NCBI GenBank assembly: GCA_016199025.1
Contig: JACQHM010000248.1
Location: 1 to 11,976, forward strand
Length of the DNA: 11,976 nucleotides
Reading direction: 5' to 3'
Source: Candidatus Methylomirabilota bacterium
GTDB taxonomy: Bacteria > Methylomirabilota > Methylomirabilia > Methylomirabilales > JACQHM01
The translations under genes were made by a program, and so were the position numbers. The notes beneath the pieces were generated by a model. That model was not told the DNA's origin. It saw only the letters and a list, made by a program, of their open reading frames with translations, and searched no databases. Positions 1 to 6,076 of the stretch are shown one piece after another (within the stretch, counting starts at the first letter, position 1; each line of letters opens with the position of its first letter).

Positions 1-1785
1 CCCCCGAAGCATCTCCTGGACGAGGACCCCCTGGATCTCAGCTTGAGGGTGAGAGGATCTCGCCGCCTCCAGGATCTCCTGATACGCCGCCCTCACCGCT
101 TCCGGCCCGGCGAGGTTCAAGCAGAGTGCCCCTACATCACTCTTGTGGAGGATCTGGGGCGACTGCACCTTGAGAGCGACCGGAAAGCCGATCTCTTCCG
201 CCGCCCTCACCGCCTCCTCAGGGGAGATGACCAAACGCTGCCTGGCTACCGGCAGATTATACAACGCCAGGATCACGGCCGATTCATGCTCGGCCAGGGG
301 GCGCTTCAGGCCGACCAGGAGGCGTGAGGCCTGGCGGCAGCGATCATCATGCAGGGGGTTTCGAGGAGGGATCTCCCTCAGCAGGCGTTCTCGAACGTGG
401 CCGTACCGCCAGAGCCGTCGTAACGCCTTCGCCAGACGGAGGGGCGTGGCGAAGACCGGGATGGCATGGGCCTGGAGGGTCAGGACCGCGTCCCGAACGA
501 CCTCGCCGGCCATCCACCCAACGACCACCGGCTTGTCCGTGAGCATCGAGGCCTCGAGGATGGCCTCGGCGGCCTCGGCCGCTGCTCCCCCTGTCACCAT
601 CGTAAGGAGGATGGCGAGGGCCCCGACCCCGGGATCGGCGAGGACAACCTCTAAGCAGCTCTTCAAGAGAGAAGGTTGAGTCAGGATCTGGGCCGTGGTA
701 TCAACCGGGTTCGTGGCCGACCCGAAGGCAGGGAGGATACTTCGCAGCCGTTTCTCGGTGGACGCCGTGAACTCGGCAAGGGGGATCTGAAGGGCTTCGC
801 ATTGATCGGCCAGCAGGACACCTGCCCCGCCCGAGGAGGTAATGATGCCGAGTCCTCCCCCCTGAAAGGGCCGACCGGCGGCCAGGAGGGCGACAGTATC
901 CAGGACCTCGTCCAGGTCCTCCACCCCAATGATCCCCCTTCCTTTGCAGAGGGCCTCGTAGGCCGTCCGGGAACCTGTCAACGCCCCTGTGTGGGAGAGG
1001 GCAGCCCGACGGCCGGCTTGTGAACTGCCAACCTTGAGCACTATGAGGGGTTTCCCCACCGTGAGTGCCTCGTCGGCCAGGGAGACGAACCGGTCCCCCT
1101 GCTTGATCCCTTCGAGATAGGCCGCCACGACTTTTGTCCGGGGGTCCCGCAGGAAGAATTGGAGAACATCGACGGCAGAGAGGTCCGCCTCGTTTCCCGT
1201 GCTGACCCAGTAGCTTAGGCCCATCCTCCGCTCCCTTGCCACGTTCAGGAGACACCCACCGAGGGCGCCGCTTTGCGTCACCAGCGCGACCGTCCCGGCG
1301 ACCAGGGGCTCGGCCTCCATGGCAGCCGTGAAGCTGGCCGCCACCTTGTCGTGGACGTTGACGAAGCCTTGACAATTGGGGCCCAACACCCGAAGCCCGG
1401 TCGTGGCGGCCAACCGGGAGATCTCCCCTTGAAGCTCGGCCCCCACCCCACCAACCTCCCCGAAGCCGGAGGCCACGACGACGGCAGAGCGGACCTGCTT
1501 CCGGGCACATGCCTCCAGGACCGGGAGGACACCCTGGACGCCAAGGGTGATGAGGGCTAAGTCGATCGGGTTTGGCACCTCGTTCAAGGAGGGGTAACAT
1601 CTGATGCCCGCCACCTCGTGATATTTTGGGTTGACCGGGAAGATCGCCCCCGGATAGCCATGGCGCCTGAGATACTTCAGGGGCATCCCGCTGATCTTCC
1701 CGAAGTCGTCGGACGCCCCAACGATAGCGATGGACTGAGGCTGAAGAAGCCACCGGAGATCCTCCGGTATCCCAGATGACGACAT
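1..1785 (-). CDS. ADP-forming acyl-CoA (acetyl-CoA) ligase, fused alpha-beta type; 3' end beyond window
   Basis: Translating the minus strand from the ATG at 1785 gives 595 residues with no stop before base 1, so the C-terminus is missing; full-length fused relatives are about 700 residues. The N-terminus (about 10-135) is a CoA-binding Rossmann domain with AIVGASDD near 20-27 and FPVNPKY at 49-55. Next come succinyl-CoA-ligase-like domains with ALVTQSGAL near 167-175, and SHTGALTG with the probable phosphohistidine His265. From about 495 an ATP-grasp domain begins, with VALKVQSP (Lys539) and HKSDVGAL (547-554). Known family members interconvert acyl-CoA, ADP and phosphate with acid, ATP and CoA in the cytoplasm; the substrate cannot be read here. 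The ATG lies 4 nt after the smpB stop, with no well-spaced ribosome site (GGAG lies 12 nt upstream), so it probably depends on translation of smpB. Protein acetyltransferases of the Pat type share these domains, but no GNAT domain is visible in this part. Confidence 0.9.
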   Translation of the reverse strand, partial: MSSSGIPEDLRWLLQPQSIAIVGASDDFGKISGMPLKYLRRHGYPGAIFPVNPKYHEVAGIRCYPSLNEVPNPIDLALITLGVQGVLPVLEACARKQVRSAVVVASGFGEVGGVGAELQGEISRLAATTGLRVLGPNCQGFVNVHDKVAASFTAAMEAEPLVAGTVALVTQSGALGGCLLNVARERRMGLSYWVSTGNEADLSAVDVLQFFLRDPRTKVVAAYLEGIKQGDRFVSLADEALTVGKPLIVLKVGSSQAGRRAALSHTGALTGSRTAYEALCKGRGIIGVEDLDEVLDTVALLAAGRPFQGGGLGIITSSGGAGVLLADQCEALQIPLAEFTASTEKRLRSILPAFGSATNPVDTTAQILTQPSLLKSCLEVVLADPGVGALAILLTMVTGGAAAEAAEAILEASMLTDKPVVVGWMAGEVVRDAVLTLQAHAIPVFATPLRLAKALRRLWRYGHVRERLLREIPPRNPLHDDRCRQASRLLVGLKRPLAEHESAVILALYNLPVARQRLVISPEEAVRAAEEIGFPVALKVQSPQILHKSDVGALCLNLAGPEAVRAAYQEILEAARSSHPQAEIQGVLVQEMLRG

Positions 1786-1789
1786 CCCT

Positions 1790-2254
1790 TTAGCCACTCC
1801 GCTTTAAGGCCTGCTCCACCTCCCGCCGGATCGCCCGCTCCTTCAGATCCTCCCTCCGATCGTAGAGCTTCTTCCCCCTGGCAAGCGCCAACTCGACCTT
1901 CACCTTCCCCTCCTTGAGATAAAAACTCAACGGGATGAGGGTCAGGCCTTTTTCTTGGACCCTGCCGATCAAGCGCCGGATCTCCGCCCTGTGGAGGAGG
2001 AGCTTCCGCTTCCGCAAAGGGTCGTGGTTGAAGACGCTCGCCCCAGGGTACGGGCTGATGTGGCAGTTCACAAGATAGACCTCCCCCCCTTCGACGGTGG
2101 CGTAGCTATCCTGGAGGTTCGCCCGTCCCGCCCGTAACGACTTCACCTCGGTCCCCAGGAGGGCGATCCCGGCCTCGAAGGTCTCCAGGATCACGTATTC
2201 ATGCCGGGCCTTTCGATTCGTGGAGAGGGTCTTTTTCTGGGGAGGAGAAGCCAT
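1790..2254 (-). CDS. smpB: SsrA-binding protein SmpB (trans-translation)
   Basis: This 154-residue protein has the normal SmpB length and matches the family along its whole length. An N-terminal basic segment (NRKARHEY, 13-20) leads into the oligonucleotide-binding barrel (GTEVKSLRAGRANLQDSYA region, then HISPYPGAS). The basic C-terminal tail (ARGKKLYDRREDLKER) is the part that enters the decoding centre with tmRNA. SmpB delivers tmRNA to stalled ribosomes. The ATG is 14 nt after the TAA of the upstream TIGR04073 gene. The likely ribosome site, AAGGA, is 10 nt from the ATG and lies inside a short inverted repeat (2257-2270) that overlaps the upstream stop. No tmRNA gene is recognisable in the window. 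The position inside a metabolic cluster looks incidental to its function. Confidence 0.97.
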   Translation of the reverse strand: MASPPQKKTLSTNRKARHEYVILETFEAGIALLGTEVKSLRAGRANLQDSYATVEGGEVYLVNCHISPYPGASVFNHDPLRKRKLLLHRAEIRRLIGRVQEKGLTLIPLSFYLKEGKVKVELALARGKKLYDRREDLKERAIRREVEQALKRSG

Positions 2255-2256
2255 GA

Positions 2257-2270
2257 AAAGGATGTCCTTT
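2257..2270 (-). promoter_or_regulatory. Short inverted repeat covering the smpB ribosome-binding site
   Basis: On the minus strand the sequence reads AAAGGACATCCTTT. It has 6-base complementary arms, or a 5-bp stem with a 4-nt loop in RNA. It contains the only Shine-Dalgarno-like AAGGA upstream of smpB, and its first bases are part of the TAA stop of the preceding gene. Ribosomes finishing the upstream gene would unwind it, so translational coupling is a plausible inference. The stem is short and could be chance. Confidence 0.35.
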
Positions 2271-2652
2271 ACTGGGCGAAATTCGTCTTCCCGGCCTCGA
2301 AGGGGTAGGTAGGTGACAGGATCGGCCGGTAGTCTTCCGGGACCGGGATGGGGAAGGTGACGAGCTCGAAGGCCCCGATGAGGGTCCGACCGATCCCAAG
2401 ACCGATCCCCTCAAGAAAGCCGGCGGTCAAGCCGAAACCGGGGCCCTTCTCCTGAGTTTCGTAATAGATGGTCTTCGGCCAGTCGGTGACGAAGCCGAAC
2501 ACCGTATTGCTGAAGCCTCGGAAGAACTTCTCGGCGATCTTCTCCCCTGGGCTCTTCTGGAACTCGAGCTCCTGCGCGTTGGCAAGAGCCCCCCAACTGA
2601 AGACCAGGACCCCTGCCAGAATCCATGCCCATGCCAGCATCCTACGGTTCAT
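2269..2652 (-). CDS. TIGR04073-family exosortase-associated small secreted protein
   Basis: This is a 127-residue protein starting at the ATG at 2652. AAGGAG lies 7 nt upstream, a better fit than the in-frame GTG two codons earlier. Residues 1-27 form a signal peptide: basic MNRR, a hydrophobic core (WAWILAGVLVFSWGA), and a likely cleavage site after ANA. The mature part carries the pattern I associate with the TIGR04073 family: FRGFSNTVFG, a DWPKTIYY segment, glycine-rich GLTAGFLEGIGLGIGRT, then ELVTFPIPVPEDY and a C-terminal LSPTYPFE. Family members tend to occur in genomes with exosortase/PEP-CTERM sorting; their biochemical role is unknown. It follows the deacylase stop by 14 nt and precedes smpB by 14 nt, so it should be co-transcribed. 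No exosortase or PEP-CTERM protein is visible in this window. Confidence 0.8.
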   Translation of the reverse strand: MNRRMLAWAWILAGVLVFSWGALANAQELEFQKSPGEKIAEKFFRGFSNTVFGFVTDWPKTIYYETQEKGPGFGLTAGFLEGIGLGIGRTLIGAFELVTFPIPVPEDYRPILSPTYPFEAGKTNFAQ

Positions 2653-2666
2653 GGTCACTCTCCTTT

Positions 2667-4256
2667 CTACCGGCGGATCACGACCCCCTGCAAGGCCCCG
2701 GTGTGACGTTGGCCATCGAACACCCCGTGGCCGTTCACCAGGACGTGGCTAAAGCCGGACGGGTACGCATCGGGGTTCTTCAGGCTGGTGTGATCCTCAA
2801 CTGTCGCCTCATCAAAAATCACCAGATCTGCCCACAGGCCCTCCCGCACAAGGCCCCGATCTCGGAGACCCACCTTCTGGGCTGGGAACGAGGTCATTTT
2901 CCGGATCGCCTCCTCCAGCGGGACAAGCTTCCTCTCCCGAACATAGTAACCAAGCATCCGGGCTACCCATCCGTACGTGAAGGGGTGGTGCATCCTGGCC
3001 AACGGGCCCGAATGGGCCAGGGTCAGCCCGTCGGACTCGGGGATACAGTGGGGGTGTTTCAAGGCTGCTTCAATCTCCTTCTCGTCCTGCGAGTGGGCCG
3101 ACCACATCATCCCGTAGAAGTCAGGGCCCTCCTCAAGGATCAGGTCGAGGATCGCCTCGTGGGGGTCTTTTCCCCGCTCCCGGCCGATCTCGGCGAAGGT
3201 CATCCCACAATACTGGGGATTCTTCTCCGAGTAGTACAACGCAACCTCATCCCACTGGCCGGCGACGACGAACTTAAAGAGGGGAAACCGGTAGGCCTTG
3301 ATCTTCTCCCGGGTTTCAGGATCCTTCAAACGTTCCAAGGTCTTCAGGGGGCCTCCCTCCCGGGCCCATGGGGGAAGGATCGTGGCCAAGGTCGTCGCCC
3401 CCCAGGCATAGACGATGCTATCGAAAGTCGCCTCCAGGCCCTTTCGGGTGGCCTCCTCCACCATCTCGATCATCACATCGTTCGCATGGCGGGGGGCCCA
3501 GATCCGTGGGGGGAGGTGGGAAAACTGGAGGGGAACCTTGGCCTCTGTAGCGATCCGGATCGCCTCCTTGGCCGCCTCGATGGCTTGATAGTCCCGCTGG
3601 CGGACGTGGGTGGCGTAGAACCGCTGTGCCCCCGCAGCAACCCTGCACAGTTCAACGACCTCGTGAGTATCGGAAAAGTTGCCAGGCGTATACTCCAGCC
3701 CTGTCGAGAACCCCAGGGCCCCCTCGTCCAGGGCCTCGGCCAGCCGACGCTTCATCTGTTCCAACTCTTCGGGCGTGGCCAGGCAGGACTCATACCCCAT
3801 GACCGCCACCCGGACGGCGTTATGGCCGACTAATGAACCGACGTTGACGGCGATCCCACGTTGCTCTAACAAATCCAGATACTCATTCATCCGCCGCCAG
3901 GTGATGTCGAACCCTGGGTTCGCCAGATAGCCCAGGACGACGTTCTTCAGGTCCTCAGGGTGGGTGAGAGGGGCGGCGGAGTGGCCGCAATTCCCAACGA
4001 TCAACGTGGTCACCCCCTGCCGGATGGCGCTCTCCGCCTTTGGATCGACCAGGAGGGTATAATCGGCGTGGCTATGGATATCGATGAACCCTGGGGCGAC
4101 GATCTGCCCTCTCACGTCAATGACCGTTGCCGCTTCGGCACCGGCCAAGGATCCGATGGCCTTGATCCTCCCCCCTTCGATTCCGATATCGGCCCTAAAC
4201 CAGGGGTTGCCAGTTCCGTCAATGATCCGACCATTCCTGATCAAGATATCGAACAT
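2667..4256 (-). CDS. N-acyl-D-amino-acid deacylase (D-aminoacylase family amidohydrolase)
   Basis: This 529-residue protein is a full-length member of the D-aminoacylase branch of the amidohydrolase superfamily. It starts with the small beta-domain (FDILIRNGRIIDGTG, then GFIDIHSHAD with His61 and His63). It continues with NCG (Cys90), GLEYTPG (185-191), ATHVRQRD (His217), FSHL (His247) and PESDG (about Asp409). The C-terminus (GLWADLVIFD region) closes the beta-domain. In characterised D-aminoacylases the equivalent His, Cys and Asp residues bind zinc and catalyse cleavage of N-acyl-D-amino acids to the D-amino acid and a carboxylate. Relatives include dihydropyrimidinase-like and other N-acyl hydrolases, so the exact substrate is open. 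The ATG is preceded by AGGAGG at 4 nt. It lies 66 nt downstream of the aminotransferase gene, across a GC-rich hairpin. Confidence 0.88.
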   Translation of the reverse strand: MFDILIRNGRIIDGTGNPWFRADIGIEGGRIKAIGSLAGAEAATVIDVRGQIVAPGFIDIHSHADYTLLVDPKAESAIRQGVTTLIVGNCGHSAAPLTHPEDLKNVVLGYLANPGFDITWRRMNEYLDLLEQRGIAVNVGSLVGHNAVRVAVMGYESCLATPEELEQMKRRLAEALDEGALGFSTGLEYTPGNFSDTHEVVELCRVAAGAQRFYATHVRQRDYQAIEAAKEAIRIATEAKVPLQFSHLPPRIWAPRHANDVMIEMVEEATRKGLEATFDSIVYAWGATTLATILPPWAREGGPLKTLERLKDPETREKIKAYRFPLFKFVVAGQWDEVALYYSEKNPQYCGMTFAEIGRERGKDPHEAILDLILEEGPDFYGMMWSAHSQDEKEIEAALKHPHCIPESDGLTLAHSGPLARMHHPFTYGWVARMLGYYVRERKLVPLEEAIRKMTSFPAQKVGLRDRGLVREGLWADLVIFDEATVEDHTSLKNPDAYPSGFSHVLVNGHGVFDGQRHTGALQGVVIRR

Positions 4257-4280
4257 GGCACCTCCTCAACCTCCTCCCAA

Positions 4281-4303
4281 CCCTCCCCCTTGAAGGGGGA
4301 GGG
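4281..4303. repeat. GC-rich perfect palindrome between aminotransferase and deacylase genes
   Basis: CCCTCCCCCTT, a single G, then AAGGGGGAGGG form 11-base perfectly complementary arms. It fills most of the 66-nt gap between two genes that otherwise look co-transcribed. On the transcribed strand no T-run follows, so it is not a standard intrinsic terminator. It could act as an mRNA-stabilising or processing hairpin, or be one copy of a dispersed palindrome; no second copy is present in this window. Confidence 0.6.
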
Positions 4304-4322
4304 GAAGGGTGGGGGTGGACTC

Positions 4323-5678
4323 CTACCGGAGCAGAGCGCGCTCGGTCGCCGCCAGGGCCTCATCCAAAATGCCCAGGAGTTCATCCACCTGCTCCCGGCG
4401 GATGGTCATGGGGGGTGTGATCAGGGCATGGTCCCCCACCAGACCATCGGCGGACCCTGTCCCAGGGTAGATGGCCAACCCCCGCTCCCTTGCCTCGACC
4501 GTGAGCGTCATGGCGGCCTTGGCCTCGGGTGGGAAGGGCTCCTTCGAGCCTTTCTCCTTGACCAGCTCGATGCCGGTCAAGAGCCCCTTCCCCCGCACAT
4601 CTCCAACGATTGCATGCATTTCCCGAAGTTTGGAGAGCCCGGCCAGGAGGTAGTCACCCATCGCCTTAGCGTTGGACACCAGGTCATGATCCAAGAGGTA
4701 CCGGAGGACGGCCAGGCCCGCAGCGGCGGCCAGAGGGTTCATGGAATAGGTATGGCCAGCGACGAAGTTGGCGTTGCTCCTTTCCAGAGGAGTGATGATC
4801 TCTTCCTTCGCGATCAACACCGCCAGAGGGGCATAGCCACCGCTCACCCCTTTGGCGGCCACGAGGATGTCGGGCACCACGCCCCAATGGTTGATGGCGA
4901 ACATCTCACCGGTCCGGCCGAAGCCCGACATCACCTCATCGGCAATGAAAACCACGTCGTAGATGTCGCAGATCTCCCGGACGACCTGGAAGTACCCCTC
5001 GGGGGCCGGGACGGCACCCATGGCCGCCCCTACCACCGGCTCGGCAATGAAGGCGGCGACGTTCTCAGGCCCCTCCCACTTGATGGTCTGCTCCAGCATC
5101 CGGGCACAGGTGAGGTTGCATTCAAGCTCCTTCTGACAGAACTGGCAACGGTAGCGGGAGGCCGGGGGGATGTGAGGATGATCGTGGACCATGGGCATGA
5201 ACTTCCGCCGCCGCCCCGTATGGCCGCCGAAGCCGGTGGCCCCCAGGGTCATCCCATGGAAGCCCTGCCATCGGGAGATCACCTTGAACTTCGAAGGGTT
5301 CCCCCGTTCCAGATGGTACTGCCGGGCCAGCCGGACGGCGTTCTCCGTCGCCTCGGAGCCCCCGGAGAGGAGCATCACCTTCTTGAGCGTTCCAGGGGTT
5401 AACGTCGCAACCAGGTCGCACAGCTCCAGGGCCGGCTCACTCATGTACTGAAAGAAGGGGATGAAGGCGACTTTCCGGGCCTGCTTTGCGATGGCCTGGA
5501 TCACCTCTTCGACACCGTGTCCAATGCTGGTCACGGCCCCGACCCCCCCGGCTGCATCAATCAATCGTTGTCCATCGGCCTGGTAGAGATAGATGCCCTC
5601 GGCCCTGACGATGACCGGGAGCTGTTCGCGGACCGCAGGGAAAAACACGCTGGATCCTCGCATCTTCTTCTCCATCAT
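4323..5678 (-). CDS. Class III PLP-dependent aminotransferase
   Basis: This 451-residue enzyme of fold-type I shows the class III hallmarks: LSGGSEATE (104-112, phosphate-binding loop), HGMTLGATG (141-149), FIADEVMSGFGRTG (244-257; Asp247 contacts the pyridine nitrogen), AAKGVSGGYAPL (Lys276, Schiff base lysine) and GHTYSMNPLA. An internal loop carries four cysteines, C178, C181, C187 and C191, an arrangement resembling some omega-aminotransferases. The reaction is amino-group transfer to a keto acid such as pyruvate or 2-oxoglutarate; the donor is not determinable. I place the start at the first ATG of an ATG-ATG pair, with AGGAGG 9 nt upstream. The frame stays open to 5843, but that extension runs through repeat family A and is not conserved-looking. 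It is probably first in a cluster with the deacylase. 4-Aminobutyrate, acetylornithine or beta-alanine specificity are all possible. Confidence 0.88.
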   Translation of the reverse strand: MMEKKMRGSSVFFPAVREQLPVIVRAEGIYLYQADGQRLIDAAGGVGAVTSIGHGVEEVIQAIAKQARKVAFIPFFQYMSEPALELCDLVATLTPGTLKKVMLLSGGSEATENAVRLARQYHLERGNPSKFKVISRWQGFHGMTLGATGFGGHTGRRRKFMPMVHDHPHIPPASRYRCQFCQKELECNLTCARMLEQTIKWEGPENVAAFIAEPVVGAAMGAVPAPEGYFQVVREICDIYDVVFIADEVMSGFGRTGEMFAINHWGVVPDILVAAKGVSGGYAPLAVLIAKEEIITPLERSNANFVAGHTYSMNPLAAAAGLAVLRYLLDHDLVSNAKAMGDYLLAGLSKLREMHAIVGDVRGKGLLTGIELVKEKGSKEPFPPEAKAAMTLTVEARERGLAIYPGTGSADGLVGDHALITPPMTIRREQVDELLGILDEALAATERALLR

Positions 5679-5699
5679 CGAAGAGTCCCTCCTGTCTAT

Positions 5700-5768
5700 T
5701 TGACATTTGAGATTTCGGATTGCGGATTTGGAAAGGAGGCACCTCTCTTTCAATCCGCAATCCGCAAT
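5700..5768. repeat. Hairpin repeat family A, copy 1 (17-bp arms)
   Basis: The left arm 5712-5728 (ATTTCGGATTGCGGATT) pairs with the right arm 5752-5768 (AATCCGCAATCCGCAAT) with one mismatch across a 23-nt spacer. The spacer itself can form an inner stem (GGAAAG against CTTTC). It sits in the presumed leader of the aminotransferase gene, between the candidate promoter and the ribosome site. The related copy is at 11885-11960. On the minus strand it is open in the aminotransferase frame and would encode IADCGLKER...KSAIRNLKCQ, very similar to the peptide from copy 2. Confidence 0.85.
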
Positions 5769-5771
5769 AAG

Positions 5772-6076
5772 CCTTCGAGGAACCTGCCCAAGCTTACGGG
5801 GTTCCCTGGCGAAAGTCAACAGCCTGTTCCTTCTAAGAGCCATCCGTTATGGATCGGATGGTCATGGGGCAGAGGCGGGAAGGAAGGGGGTTGGGGCGGA
5901 TCATCACTTATGTTAACTTTCCACGGGAGCAATCCTTCGATCGGGCAAAGGCGCTGACCCATGAGCAGGTGTGGGGCCTGAAGAGACCCGGAAAGCGGTG
6001 TATGAAGCCGTGTAGACCCGTCGCGACTGGCGGCCATCACCGGAGCATGGATGAAGGGGGGTGTGGAGGCGGTGGG
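5772..6076. other. Gene-poor gap between the kinase remnant and the aminotransferase gene
   Basis: About 300 bp without a recognised gene. Short frames are open on both strands (for example plus 5849-6223), but none shows a family signature or a convincing ribosome site. Visible items are a candidate promoter at 5791-5819 and a 7-bp-stem hairpin, CCATCCG at 5840-5846 with CGGATGG at 5855-5861. This hairpin lies upstream of the promoter and lacks a T-run. The rest looks like unconstrained spacer or remnant DNA. Confidence 0.5.
5791..5819 (-). promoter_or_regulatory. Candidate sigma70-type promoter for the aminotransferase cluster
   Basis: On the minus strand TTGACT (5819-5814) is followed by a 17-nt spacer and TAAGCT (5796-5791). 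The -35 box matches the consensus at 5 of 6 positions and the spacing is ideal; the -10 box is weak (3 of 6). Transcription would start near 5784, giving a leader of about 105 nt that contains hairpin repeat A before the gene start at 5678. Confidence 0.4.

Noticed and set aside
701..1753. Minus-strand open frame of 350 codons within the acyl-CoA ligase region
   Set aside because: It is in a different frame from the one encoding the CoA-binding and ATP-grasp motifs; its product is Arg/Gly/Pro-rich without recognisable domains.
3960..5402. Long plus-strand open frame (480 codons), and another at 2625-3833 (402 codons)
   Set aside because: They are antisense to the aminotransferase and deacylase, whose motifs are unmistakable. 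The plus-strand translations are low-complexity Gly/Pro/His/Arg-rich with no family signature, as expected from GC-rich antisense frames.
5679..5843. N-terminal extension of the aminotransferase to 5843
   Set aside because: The extension runs through repeat family A and a promoter-like sequence, while a strong ribosome site precedes the ATG at 5678.
5840..5861. Hairpin as an intrinsic terminator for the kinase remnant
   Set aside because: A 7-bp stem is present, but on the minus strand it is followed by CTCTTAG rather than a T-run.
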